In this document: piece after piece, positions 34,721 through 46,978 of the stretch
How positions within the stretch are numbered: the stretch's first letter is position 1
Layout of the letters: every line of letters begins with the position of its first letter
From: Adiantum capillus-veneris
Lineage: Eukaryota > Streptophyta > Polypodiopsida > Polypodiales > Pteridaceae
Length of the DNA: 64,000 nucleotides
Reading direction: 5' to 3'
Assembly (NCBI GenBank): GCA_014529385.2
Contig: CM043966.1
Span: 101,721,587-101,785,586 of the forward strand
The notes under the pieces: generated by a model
The model's database searches: none
Told to the model about the DNA's origin: nothing
What the model saw: only the letters and a program-made list of their open reading frames with translations
Position numbers and translations under genes: made by a program

Positions 34721-35339
34721 TCAGGTATGACACCATTGGACCTTGATAGCAAGTTTTCCTTGCAAATCGCATTAGTGTAGGTGCAACTTCTTCCTCTACT
34801 CTTGTATCCAAACTAGCACTCACAGATGAGTTGCGAACTATTTACATTTTCACCCCCTTCATCAAACGCACAGGCTTGTTGTACACAAGGTGGTGATTAC
34901 GTGTTACCCCTTCACATGCATAACTAGTCACTCTCCCAAATTCATCATTAATAAGATGTCCCCCTTGATTCCCGACAATTTGTCCAAAAAATGGTTTAAA
35001 TCAGAATCCATTCATTGACTTTTCAATTAATTACCTTCCTAAACAGACAATATGAAAGTATTTGGTCCCACTGGCCTGACTATTTGAAATGGCCCCACAT
35101 ACCTGAGTTTGATTTTGCATGGCCTCAATCCTAATTTACTATTATAGACCAACACCCAATCACCTGAAGAAAAAATATCGAACTTGATATTTCTGCTAAT
35201 CCAAGCTTGTCTTCTTTGTCAAATAATATCTGCAACATACTCGCTATGGATTCTTTTCTCTTCGAGCCTTAGTAAAGCCTCCTTCCTATAACTTACGGGG
35301 ATAATTTTTCACTGCAACCCTGAGGCTTGGCACTATAAA

Positions 35340-36420
35340 TTACATGGGTACCACTACTTCTAACCCATACACCAGCTTAAATGGTGTCATGTCAGTAGTC
35401 ACTTTATATGCTGTTCTGAAAGCCCATAGTGCAGAGTCCAGTTTCTCATCCCCGTCTGTCCTATTTTGATTAACCAGCTTCCTAATAATCTTGACCAAAA
35501 TCTTATTGGTAATTTTTGCTTGTCCATTGGCCTGGGCATAGTACATTGTTGACTTCCTATGTAATATCATATGCAATTCAGTCAATTTATTGATCACCTT
35601 GTTCATAAAATGTCCTCCATGACCATAAATTAGCTCAATGGGATAGCCAAACCTGGTCATGATGTTTCTATACAAAAAATTGGCTACACTTTTTTGCTTT
35701 ATTATCTCTTAAAGCCACTGCTTTAACCCACTTTGTACAATAGTCAGCTGCAACCAATATATATCTGCTTTGTGTAAATCTTGTAGGTGGTTTGATTGGA
35801 CCAACAAAATCCAACCCTCACTTCTGGAATGGTTCTAAAGGAAAACAGGTTCTAATGGCATTCTATCCACATTCAGTGGCCCGCCCTCTCTTTGGCACAA
35901 CAAGTGGTTCTTACTGAACTCCTAAGCATCCTTAATTACTTTTGGCCACCAAAGTCCTGCTTGGAATAATTTTCTTGCAGTTACCTCTCCTCAAAAATGT
36001 CCCCTTGCATTACTTGTATGAGCCTCTACCAGTACTACCTTCTGCTCAAACTGAGGAACACATCTCCTTATCACCTGATCAATTTCTTTCTTATATACGA
36101 GTCTTGTAGTAACTGTAAATGGTTTACTCCTCAATGCCACTCTCTTACTGTGATCTTTGGTCATTGTATCAGGTAACACCCCTTCAGTTAAAAAATGAAA
36201 CATTTCATCATACCAATCCCCTGATTGGTCAGTCACCTGAACTAAAAATAATTCTGAAGTGGGTAACAGATCAGGTACACCTGAAGGATTAGTCTCGCCT
36301 ATTTCCAATCTACTGAGATAGTCAGTCAAAACATGAAATGTACCAGTAGTATGTATTACCACATATTCAAATTCTTGCAAAAATGAGTATCTATCTAGCC
36401 AATCTTCCTCACAAATGTGG
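35340..36420 (-). pseudogene. Gypsy integrase and RNase H end
   Basis: HVLTDYLSRLEIGET (end of RNase H) lies at about 36300. The integrase core piece has RFGYPIELIYGHGGHF where an Asp is expected in the DRG segment, and QANGQAKITNK where a Glu is expected. Both catalytic acids are lost. The segment ALWAFRTAYKVTTDMTPFKL is typical of gypsy integrase. Confidence 0.85.
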
Positions 36421-37380
36421 TTTATTCACCAAATAAATAAGGGCCTGATGATCTACATGGAATATTACCCTATTGGCTAAAAGACAATGTATAAATTTTT
36501 GCAATGCATAGATCATTCCCAAGCATTCTCTCTTAGTCACTGTGTGATTCTTCTCTGTAGGTGTCAGTACTCTACTTGCATAATAAATTGGTCTAAATCA
36601 ACCTCTTCTAGTTTCTTGCATCAATGCTGCACCCAGTGCCACATGAGATGCATCCACAAAAATATGCAATGGTAATTTCCAATCAAGAACAATTAAAATT
36701 GGTTCTATTGTCAACATCTTCTTCAAAATTTTGAATGCTCTACATGCTCTTCTCCCCATACAAATACTGCATCTTTCTTTGTAAGCTTTGTTAGTGGTGT
36801 ATAAACATGTGCTAAATATCTCAAAAATTTGTTATGCCACTTCACTTGACCCAAAAATCTAGCCAATTGATTAATTGTCCTTGGTTCTGGTGCTTTACTG
36901 ATTGATTCCACCTTACTTGGATCTATAGATACTCCTTCTGCAGAAATTACATGTCCCAAGAGAATTCCTCTCTTAAAAACACTTGGCTGGGTTCAGTGTC
37001 AATCTGAATTCCCTACATTTCTAAAACCACAACCTCAAGTTCTCAAGAGGCTCCTGCTTCTTTCCAAAAACACTAAAATCATCCCAAAAAACTCTCATAA
37101 ATGTTGTAAGGAATTCAGCAAACACACATTGTACCACCTACTGAAATGTTGGTGGACCATTCTTTACGCCAAATGTCATCACATTGCTAGCATAAACTCC
37201 CCACTCAGTGACAAAAGATGTTTTCTCTCTGCCTTCTAGTGCCATTAAGATCAGGTTGTATCCACTAAAACCATCCGAGAAACTATAAAGTTCATGTCCA
37301 ACCACTGCATCCAGTAGTGTCTCACAAAAAAATGATGGAAATGGATCGTCATACAGCAACATTTAGTTTCCTATAATCTA
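36421..37380 (-). pseudogene. Gypsy reverse transcriptase and RNase H
   Basis: The minus strand reads ELYSFSDGFSGYNLILMALE, then REKTSFVTEWGVYASNVMTF, then FWDDFSVFGKK near 37080 (the catalytic DD motif). GHVISAEGVSIDPSKVESI follows, then IFVDASHVALGAALMQETRR near 36640 as the RNase H start. Stops and frameshifts separate these parts. Confidence 0.87.
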
Positions 37381-37590
37381 CACACACCATGATATTTCCA
37401 TTCTTCCTGGGAAAAACAAAAATTGGTGACAACCAAGTGACCTTATCCAATGGGTAAATGAAACCCACAACCAACAGTTTATGAATCTCCTCTTTAACCT
37501 GTTTGGCATAGTTAGGATTCATCCTCTAACTTTGTTGTACCACTGGAACTGCATCTGCTTTCAAATTAATTTTGTGTTGACAAAAGCTAG

Positions 37591-38076
37591 AATCTACTCC
37601 CTTCATTTCTGTATATTTCCATGTAAAAACATCTTTAAATGCTAGCAGCAACTCTTTCAGTTTCTCGTTGAACTCCTCATCCATTTCAGCTCACACCTTC
37701 ACTGTTGGCGGTTCCTTCCGAGTGTTCAGGTTTAGTTCATGTAGTTCATCCTGAGTGACCTTAGAAGTTCTTTCCATCTAATGTTCAAACTCTCTTTCTA
37801 ACTGCTTTACTGCTTCAATAGATTCCAATTCTTAATCTACTCCCTTCATATCTATATATTTCCATGTAAAAACATCTTTAAATTCTAGCAGCAACTCTTT
37901 CAGTTTCTCGTTGAACTCCTCATCCATTTCAGCTCACACCTTCACTGTTAGCGGTTCTTTCTGAGTGTTCAGGTTTAGTTCATGTAGTTCATCCTGAGTG
38001 ACCTTAGCAGTTCTTTCCATCTAATGTTCAAAAGCTCTTTCTACCTGCTTTACTGCTTCAATAGCTTCCAATTCTT
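37591..38076 (-). repeat. Tandem duplication of 243 bp within pol
   Basis: The segment starting AATCTACTCCCTTCAT at 37591 is repeated from 37834 with few changes. The period of 243 bp is 81 codons, so the duplication keeps the frame. It lies between the protease and RT parts of the gypsy element. Confidence 0.85.
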
Positions 38077-38158
38077 CTTTGTTTCCAATCTGTGAATTTT
38101 CTAACAACTCATTGCCCAATTTGGTAGATGACCGCTTACCCTTAGCAATCAACGCTTC

Positions 38159-38365
38159 CTAATTCAAAGACTTCAACCCATCATCTTGATGCTGCAAAAC
38201 ATACTTAGTTGCTATCTTTTGCACATCCACTTCAAAAATAGGTACCACTGATGAATTGGTTCTCAAAAATTCTTCTTCTACATCCTCTTCAATTTCTTCT
38301 ACCATATTCAGTCCCTCTGGATGTAGTGCCATGAAACTTGGTGGTATTACCTTTCTAGCATCCAT
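38159..38365 (-). pseudogene. Gypsy protease-RT linker fragment
   Basis: A 68-codon open piece on the minus strand is rich in acidic residues (EEIEEDVEEEF). It lies just inside the CACTA insertion point and upstream of RT in the same orientation. Confidence 0.5.
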
Positions 38366-38682
38366 TTCATTCTTTCTTCTTACCTCTTTGGATCACAATG
38401 GAGTCTACATCCCATAGTTGTTTTACTCTTGCTGCTCTTAACCATGGTCTTCCCAACATTATTGGATTACAACACTACAAGAGGCTATTCATATTAGCGA
38501 CGCTCACACAGCGACGCTCAAAAAAAAAAATCCCGGCGTCGCTATGAGCGTCGCAATTCTTCTTTGTAAATTTGCGACGCTCATAGCGACGCCGAATGGG
38601 CTAAAAAAATAACAGAGAGCGCCCAAAAAATCAGATCTCAGATCTGAGTTTTTCGGCGCCCTCAAGCAAGGAGCAGGTAACG

Positions 38683-38689
<7 letters not shown>

Positions 38690-38737
<48 letters not shown>

Positions 38738-38883
38738 CTCCACACACACACACACACACACGAGGAGAGGAAGGAGAGCCATGTATGCCCCTTCCCTCTC
38801 CTCACTCTCATGTTCCCTTCCCCTCTTTCTCTCTCCCTCTCTCTCTCTCTCTCACACACACATACACACACACACATAGTGTT

Positions 38884-38923
<40 letters not shown>

Positions 38924-39145
38924 AACATAAACAAAAACGCACACACACATACATAAACAAAGAATGCACACACACATTGAGAGAGGAAAAGAGAGAGAGA
39001 GCATGCATAAACAAAAAACGCACACATTGAGAGAGGAAAAGAGAGAGAGAACATGCATAAACAAAAAACGCACACATTGAGAGAGGAAAAGAGAGAGAAA
39101 ACATGCATAAACAAAAAAACGCACACACATTGAGAGAGAAAGAGA
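38690..39145 (+). repeat. CT/CA/GA microsatellites and a ~60-bp tandem repeat
   Basis: (CT)n near 38690-38731, (CA)n near 38742-38761, CT/CA near 38838-38876 and (GA)n near 38887-38919 are followed by about three copies of a unit containing CACACATTGAGAGAGGAAAA with AACATGCATAAACAAAA. The region lies in the 5' part of the CACTA element. Confidence 0.85.
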
Positions 39146-39202
39146 GAGAAACTAATTTAACGTCGTAGGAAACTAATTAAAATTAAAAGACCTAAAGATC
39201 TA

Positions 39203-39273
39203 GCCGACGAGGAGTTGAACTCAAGACCTATTATTCAAGAGGGAAATGGCATAACCAATCTATCATACTTGGC
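39203..39273 (-). tRNA. tRNA-like sequence (probably a pseudogene)
   Basis: A 71-base minus-strand segment has a good B-box-like AGTTCAACTCC, a D-loop-like ATTGGTTAT and partly complementary ends (GCC...GGC). The stems are poor, so it is more likely a tRNA relic or the head of a SINE than a working gene. Confidence 0.33.
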
Positions 39274-39339
39274 ATGGGTGATAGAAAGGTTATACCATTT
39301 ATCTCTTTTTATTGGCACACACATCCACACACGCGCACA

Positions 39340-40200
39340 CACACAAGAAGAAGAGAGTTATAACGTCGTAGGAAACTATCCTAAAAGACGTTAAAGATTA
39401 GGTTAGATGTAGACTTACGTTAAATTAGCTTTAGGTTTATTTAAGTAAAATTAGATTAGATTTAGGTTTATTTTTAATTAGATTTACGTTTATTTACGCT
39501 AGATTTAGATTTACGTTATATTAGATTAGATTTAGGTCTCCATAGACTGCGATGCCTGCATGAAGCGGGTGAAGAAAGCCCTCAATGGAATATAGGGTAT
39601 TGCTACCTTCACTCATGGTGGGCTCTGTCGATCCAAAAGTACTGGTGAAATGTCTTCAGAAGATAGGGAAGAAGGTGGATCTTCTGGGCGGCAAGAGTCA
39701 CTGCATCCCCGACACAATGACCATCTAGACAACCTCTAGTCATTCAACAGCAACTTCAAAGTTAGTAACAAGAGCAAGAAGGGTCTAAAGGGCCAATTGC
39801 TGTCGTCAGATGTGGATGGAGATGAGGCAGCGTCACCGCTGGAAGTTAACTCTCACATCTTTAGTGATGAGAATGCCAACTCTTGCCGAGTTATGTGAAA
39901 AATTATGTGTTAAATCAGTTTTAAGGTTCTTATAATCCCTGCTAGTTTAGTTCTTTGTTTTTAATATAACATAATTTACTTTAGATTTAGATTTATGCTA
40001 TATTAGATTAGACTTAGGTTTATTTAGGTTTACCCACACACACACACACACACAAGAAGAAGAGAGTTTTAACGTCGTAGGAAACTATCCCAAAAGACGT
40101 TAAAGATTAGGTTAGATGTAGACTTACGTTAAATTAGATTTAGGTTTATTTTTAGTTAGATTTACGTTTATTTAGATTTACGCTTATTTACGTTAGATCG
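39340..40200 (+). repeat. Direct repeat pair around the captured gene fragment
   Basis: The segment from about 39345 to 39535 (AACGTCGTAGGAAACTATCC and the following AT-rich TTAGGTTTATTT phrases) recurs at about 40045-40200. A shorter relative of the first phrase occurs near 39160. The two copies flank the HIPP-like fragment. Confidence 0.8.
39539..39898 (+). pseudogene. Captured heavy-metal-associated isoprenylated protein (HIPP) fragment
   Basis: The plus strand reads IDCDACMKRVKKALNGI, the CxxC metal-binding start of an HMA domain, then a stop. In a shifted frame VDPKVLVKCLQKIGKKVDLL follows, the second half of an HMA domain. The tail in a third segment (NFKVSNKSKKGLKGQLLSSD) ends in CRVM and TGA at 39896-39898, which fits a CaaX prenylation box. 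The combination of HMA domain and CaaX box defines plant HIPPs. There is one stop within the first half, another in the tail, and at least one frameshift, so it is a decayed captured copy inside a transposon. It lies between the CACTA left end and the TNP2 gene, with direct repeats on both sides. Confidence 0.75.
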
Positions 40201-40230
40201 AGTCCAGGTTATAAGATTTTTATCCTCATT

Positions 40231-43200
40231 ATGAGTAGTGACGAGGATGTAAGACCGTCCAACCGAAACACCTATCTCTCAACGAGGGTCTTATGTCCTT
40301 GTAATCAATGCAAGCATGCTGTGCGACGGACAAGACGTGTTTCTTTGCAGCACGTTCGCGAATTTGGCTAGTTCGATCCATCTATTATAGATCGAGTTGT
40401 TGCCAATTATAACTCGTCGGACTCTGACGCTGGCCAACAAGCAGCAATCTTGCAACCCAATAGACGTGTTCGCAGGCGCTTTGATCAAGCAGCATATGTG
40501 AGGCCACAAGATGTAGCCTCTGACAGCTCGGGGGATGATCATGCAGAGCACATTCCCAACGAGGCAATGTTTGAGCCCGAGATTGATGAAATGATCGAGA
40601 CGATCATGGATTCAGAAAGGCTTATCTATGATGATATGAAAAGTGAAGCCGATACGCCATTGTATAATGGAGCACGTATGTCTAGATTGAAAGCACTCTT
40701 GGTTCTTCTCAACATACAGGCAAAGTTTGGATGGAGTGACTCTAGCGTCACAACGCTTTTCATGTGATCTATTAAAATTAGTTTACTTTAATAAAACTCT
40801 AAATGTATAATGATCTGATAGATTTTTACACGACTGTATCATATTTTTATGTTGTGTAGATTGCTTAAAGAGCACATACTACTAGCTAACAATGTGATGC
40901 CAGATTCCCGAGATGAAGCAAGAAAGATTTTGCGAAACTTGGGGATGGATTACAATTCTATCCACGCTTGTCCTAATGACTGCATTCTTTTCAGAGGGGA
41001 ATACATAGACATGGAGAAGGGTCCGAAATGTAATTCCGAAAGATATCGAGTAGATCTCCACGGGACAAAAATTCCACAAAAGGTTTTGCGACATTTTCCT
41101 ATGCTTCCTCGCATCAAGCATTTCTTCGAATGTAAGTCCATGGCCGCCCTAGCATCATGGCATGAGAATAATAAATCTTCGGATGGTGTGCTACGAATTC
41201 CTGCAGATTGCGCAGCCTGGAAACATATAGATGGAACATGGTCGGATTTTGCCAGGGAAGCTCGAAATTTGCTCTTAGGCCTGGCTATGGATGGCGTAAA
41301 TCCATTTGGTCAAAGATCAACATCTTACAGTGTATGGCCCGTTGTCATCGTCAACGACAACATTCCCCCGTGGTTGACTACGAAGAAGGGGCACCTATGG
41401 CTAAGCTTGATTGTGCCAGGGCGATATAAAGTGGGGAATATGGATGTGTATCTTCGTCCACTATTGGAAGAGCTACAAAAATTGTGGATTGTCATAGAGG
41501 TGGTGGATATGAGCCGACACACAGGACGAAGGAATGCTTTGATCAGAGGCATTCTAATGTGGACCATGCATGACTATCCCGGGCTAACAGAATGCTCAGG
41601 TGATCTATTGACACTCCTCACTCAGACACTGTAAATCTTTTTTTTTCCCATAGTTGATCTATTATCATGTGTATACATGCAAGGCTTCAAACAAGCGGAT
41701 ACAGAGCATGTGTCACATGTGGACCTAGACTAAATGCACGTAGGGCGCCCTCACTGAAGAATCAAATCTACGAAGGTCATCAAGCGTATCTTCCAGAGAA
41801 TCATGTCTTACGCGACGGCTTTTTGGGAAGAGAGCCACCAAGGATGTCTGCACAAGCATGGTTAGAGCAGAAGGAGATGTGCGATGACGGATTTCCTCCA
41901 GGGATGAAGAGACTATCTCTATGGTACGAGTTACCATACTGGCCCCGACTCATGATCAATCACTTGCTCGATCCAATGCACATATTCAAGAATGTGGGTA
42001 ATCTACTATGGGACCATTTGACCGGTAAGAAAGATACTTTGGGAGCCAGAGTTGACCTTAGAAATGTGGATCGTATGGAGAAATATTGGCCGCAAACAGC
42101 GTCTGATGGATCGATAAAACTCCCTAAAGCACCATGGATTTTCACAGGAGCCCAAGAACGCAAAGTAAAAGAGACCATTCGATCTTTGCAGACCCCCACT
42201 GGCGTAATGCACTCGCTCCAAACGTGTTTTACTAAAGGTACGTTCATAGTGGACTTTAATATCATTGCATAAAATGTGGACTTTAATATCATTGCTGCAC
42301 ATACTTTACAGTTTATTTTACCGGTTGCCATTGAGGGATGTTTGTCTCTCGACATCCGTAACACAATCTACAAACTTGCAAAGCTGGTGCAATGGATCTC
42401 ACAAAAGGAGATCAACGTAGACTCCATACCATTCGCCAAACTAAATGCTGCGGAGCTTGTGTGCATGTTTGAGAAACATTTTCCTACTACCATGCTAACC
42501 ATTCAGGTGCATCTTCTTGTTCACATAGTTGATGAGGTGGAAATAGCTGGCACAATTCATCCCAGATGGATGTTCTTCTTGAAACGTTTCATGAAAACGC
42601 TTAAGGGGCATGTGCGTCAAAAGGCACGTCCGGAGGGTAGCATGGCAAAAGGTTGGTTGGTATCAGAGTCCGTAGTGTACATTGGAGAGTGGCTAGACGG
42701 ATTTGATAAAGCCCGGGACACGCTATGGCAAACCATAGATGATGAGCGCATATCTGGGATTCTCATGTGAAATCTCGGTGTTGAGAAGAAGATGACGGAA
42801 GATCTAGAGGCTAAAATCAATCAATTTTGCATGCTTCACAATCCATTGATTCAAAAGTGGATTTCACAATATGAGGATGCAAAGCAAGAGCGACAAAGGG
42901 CACGAATTGAGTGGAGACGGGGAAGACGACCATCGATGCACTATCCGACGGTTCTGGAGAGCCTACCAACCTTCATGAGCTTAAGATGGTTGCACAACCA
43001 ATTGAAAAGCGCACAACAATGCGGTGACGAAGTGACTGAGGAAGAGTGGGAGTACTCTCGGGGTTGCGCGACCAAGGTAAGTTTGCAATGTACGACTAGC
43101 TAGCGACTTTATTTCTAAACGTTTGAACAGCCACTCATAATCTTTGTTCGTTGTAGTATAAGTCATACACATCAGCATGGTGTAAAGGTCGACATTTTAG

Positions 43201-43906
43201 GGTGGAACGAATCGACAAAAAGTGTTTTACTCAAGATTGTGGAATCATGGCAAAATTTGAACAGTTTAGTCGACGACGTTCCTCTAATGCAGATCTTGTG
43301 GTGACGGAACTCACTTACTTCGACACGCTGCAAGAGATTTTGAGGATCGATTACAAAGGATTTTTTGTCGACTTGTTCGACGTGCAATGGTTCAAGATAA
43401 TCATGGAGGTTCGCAACGCTACTGTGCGTAGAGGAGAGTCTGGTTTTCTTGAGGTGGATTCTACTAAGAAATGGACTGACCTAAGAGACACTTTCGTACT
43501 ACCACATTGTGAACAGGTAAGTATGTAAATAGTTAACATTCCCCTTTTACAAGTTATGTGCTTGAAAGCTCTCATGTAAGTTATGTGGCTCTGGCAGGTA
43601 ATATTTCATCCTACAAAGTCTACATCAACCTGGTGGTACGTCATAGAGGTAGCCCCTCGTAGTGCAAGGACGTATGAAGGCTACCATGTGCTAATCACAA
43701 CGGCATCAATGGAGGAGATTAGAGAAGATGCTCAATCAGAAGACGCTGCGGTGGTGCCAGACGAGCATCAAGATGCTACTACTCTATATGGGGTGCATGC
43801 AGAGGAGCTACAAAATGAAACAGAGGATATGTGTTTAAACGGAGAGCTCTATATAGATATAGGAAGTTATGCTGAGTTATGCGAGGATGAGAGAGAGATC
43901 TCTTAA
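40231..43906 (+). CDS. TNP2-like CACTA transposase
   Basis: The start ATG at 40231 (MSSDEDVRPSNR) leads into a transposase-associated zinc segment with CPCNQCKHAV; an in-frame TAG follows near 40368. A likely intron spans about 40764-40859. The TNP2 domain has LLGLAMDGVNPFG, SVWPVVIVNDNIPPWLTTK and LSLIVPGRYKVGNMDVYLRP, then NHLLDPMHIFKNVGN. A DUF4218-like part follows (VHLLVHIVDEVEIAGTIHPR and VRQKARPEGSMAKGW). A DUF4216-like part near 43340-43640 includes DVQWFKIIMEV. Several introns are likely, and at least one join is out of frame, so the gene is probably broken but recent. Confidence 0.88.
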
Positions 43907-44157
43907 AGCCACAAATATTGTATTTGAACAATTTTGCTCCGTGTTGTAAAAGCTCTGGCTCTCTAAGTACCTTCCATGGTGTATAACGCTCTTTTGATTG
44001 AAAATTCTGAGTTTTTGACTTGCCTCTTCTATCACTCAATTCATTGCGTCATTGTATTTATATGCGTCATTATGTCATTGTATTTAATGGTCTTTGCGTC
44101 ATTGTCTACTCTATTCATTCAATATTAAGTTTAAATATTCGTGTGTTTAATGCAGGT

Positions 44158-45467
44158 ATGGATGATGAGGAGTTTCTTTCTTCTTTGTCACCGTAGCAGA
44201 GACAGTGGTACGTGGAGCGTCATCGCTCTGGCGTATCATCGCGCGTTCCTACTCCATCCGCATCTCCCTCTATTTCAGAGCATTCGACGCGCTCCGAAGC
44301 TTCGGCGTCGACGAGACGAGCTTCACACTCGTCTACACACAGGCGCTCTAGTGGTGGCGGTGGTGGTTGTTGTGGGGATTCCGCTACCGATGCCTCCACA
44401 CCGCCTCGTGTTCGACGAGGCTCTTTACCCTCCCCTTCTTTTCCCGCCCCCACACCAGCCACAGCATCGCCATCTACGCCAGGTTTTGCACGGCTGACTG
44501 TTCCTAGCAGCTACACACCTCTACCTACTCTGCCAGGGGCCACCCCACTCGACACTCCTCGCTTCGGGGCCCAGACGTCGATGGAGACACCTGACGTCCG
44601 TACCCCCATCGACACGCCGCTAGAGACCCCTGTCGGGACACCCAGGTTCACGCGTCACCGGCCAGAGGGCTTGCCTTACTCCGTCGACTTCAGCGGCAGC
44701 ATCATCATGGATGATGATGGCAAGAAGATGATCTCGCACATGCGTGGTGTTTGCTCTCAGCTGTTTAGACACTACATACTAAACAAATGGAGTGAAGTAC
44801 CAAGTGATTTAAAAAACAGAGTCATCAGCATACTTCATGATTAGTTTCCCGCTCCAACACGGGATCAGCGCTTCAATGAAGACCTGATGAAGATTCGAAT
44901 GCGCGAATACTGCAAACACAAGCGTTCCGAAGTGCAAAAAGCAATCAAGCATGGGTGGAACAGGCCAGATTGGCTGGCCAAAGAAGATTGGAAGAATGCG
45001 AAGAAAGCAGCGCGCGAGAATCCCGACAAGTGGAAGCAACAAAAGGATGCAGCCAGAGCGCGAGTAGAGGCAGGGAGCTCGCACCACTTGGGGAGCGGTG
45101 GATGGGCATCATTTGAGGCCGATTTTGTAAGTGTTTTTGCATTGCTCTTTATGTTCGATAGTTTAGGGTTTATGAGTTTTTTAATTCTAACATAATGAAT
45201 TCTCTGTATGTTTTGACAGTGGTCGATGGCAGGACGTGATCCCACACCGTACGAGCGCGAGTACGCAGGCAGGAAGGGCTTAAACGCCCTGATGGACATT
45301 CTGAGTTCTCGCGACGGCATGGTTAGTATTAGGGTTTACTCTTTTCTATTTTTTGTATTGTTTAATAAATTTCGTTATATGTTTATACTTACTGAAAGCT
45401 GTCTTATTGTCTTTTTTTGCAGAATCCGACAGATACGCCGCTTGGACGCGATGAGACGTCTGACTAG
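44158..45467 (+). CDS. TNPA-like CACTA protein (Transposase_24 type)
   Basis: An exon starts after a TGCAG acceptor with ATG at 44158; an in-frame TAG occurs at codon 13. A Ser/Thr/Pro-rich region (about 44240-44640) precedes a conserved domain with HYILNKWSEVPSDLKNR. A stop follows near 44842, then the basic segment KAIKHGWNRPDWLAKEDWKN and VEAGSSHHLGSGGWASFEAD. Two introns have good borders: 45127-45219 (GTAAGT...GACAG) and 45322-45422 (GTTAGT...TGCAG). The last exon ends at 45467. In En/Spm, TNPA binds the subterminal motifs; the GCGACG motifs at both ends are its likely targets. Confidence 0.75.
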
Positions 45468-46284
45468 ACGACGTCAGTTTAGCCGTAGCTAGATAGCATT
45501 AGTTTAGGGTTTCTCATAGCTTATGTATCATGAGACGGATTTTATACGTCTTTTTGAACCATGTATATTATTACATTTGTCACCGCAGTTCATTTTGCCA
45601 ATCAATTCTTTATGCCTATGATGTTGTACAATTGTCATTATTACATTTTCCAATCAATTCATTTTGCCTATGATGTGTACAATTGTCAATTTTACGCTTG
45701 TCAATTTTGCAAACAATGCGTCTTGTGGGTGACTATTTTGGGTCTATTATCTACCCTTGCACTTTTTTTAAAAAGTGAATCAAGTACAATATGGTTGATG
45801 GGTGGCAGGGCATTCAATGTCCTGTCACCAAAAAAAAAAATCTCTCGGGCGTCGCTATAGACTTCTGTGTAAACATTGCTATAACCGTCGCTATGACCGT
45901 CGCTATGAGCGTCTCTATATAGCGACGCCTATAGCGACGCTCTCGTAGCGGCGGTTTTAGCGACGCCGGGGGTTATAAAAACCCAGTGTATTTCCGTTGC
46001 TAACAGCGTCACAAGAGCACACAACCTCTTGTAGTGCAACGAACATATTCTTCCAATGTGAGTACTACAAAGTTGGCTACAAACTACAGTCCTCCAACTA
46101 AGATCTGCAAATTCCTCAAAATTCCCAAAGGTTGAACCCGCCAGGTTGAACCAGCCTTCGGTCCGCCATTTTCACTTGAAAAGGAGATGGATCCCACTTC
46201 AAAAGACTCAAAAGTTTTCAAGTGTTGGTATACTTGAAATGCCTGCCTCTCTCAGTTTTCCACCACAATATATGCTGCACAGTT

Positions 46285-46978
46285 TGTAAGGCCCCTAGGT
46301 GAGGAGAAGCCAATGGTGCACATATATTTGGTGGATTCCAGCTTTGCACGTTGATGAGATCTCTATTTGTGATCGTGGATGGTATGAAGCAAATTCAAGG
46401 CCAACTTTGGGGGCCTTGGGGGCAAAAGCTCCCAAGACTTTTTATTCCTTTCACCAAAATATTCCTTTTCACCAAAATATCTTGGCCGGCCAATGAAAGA
46501 CAATCGAAAAATGGTCGTCCGGTGGTCGGTGGCCGATGGTCCGCAGCTAGTGGCCAAATTTCTTTGGCTAGTGGCCGAGTTCTAGCAGGAATTTTCTACC
46601 CAAATGCGGCTACACATGGGTGCATGGGAGAGTCCTACTTGGACTTGGCTATCTAAGGGTGGCTACACATGGGCGTTTAGAGGCTCCCTTACATCTATAT
46701 AACGAGGCCTTCTCATGAGTAATTTGGTAGAATGGTGTGCACACTTGATGCACACAGAAAATCCTTGTGTAAGGATTGTTAGTCCCTTGTATTCTTAAGA
46801 ATACTTGATCTAGTTGTCTAAATCACCATCTAAGCTCTACCTTCAAAGCGCATGGGTGGATGACTCCATCACTTTGTAATAGGGTGCTAATATAAGATTT
46901 ACCACTAATCTACTTTGCATCGTATCTCTCTCTACTCTCCTTGCTACTAGATCCTTATTGCATTCCACATTTCTTACA
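46285..46978. repeat. Probable solo LTR (694 bp)
   Basis: The segment starts TGTAAGGCCC and ends TTTCTTACA, and interrupts the gypsy protease region. The two flanks share only an approximate match (AACTGTGC and AACTTGC on the minus strand), so the boundaries are uncertain. No gene is seen inside. Confidence 0.42.

Larger units (their letters stand above)
38473..46036 (+). mobile_element. CACTA (En/Spm) DNA transposon, 7.56 kb
   Basis: The left end is CACTACAAGAGG and the right end CCTCTTGTAGTG, flanked by CAA on both sides (38470-38472 and 46037-46039). Subterminal motifs of the type GCGACGCTCATAGCGACG occur repeatedly at both ends (about 38500-38590 and 45845-45965), as expected for TNPA binding. 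It carries TNP2-like and TNPA-like genes on the plus strand and is inserted in the gypsy element between protease and RT. Confidence 0.95.
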
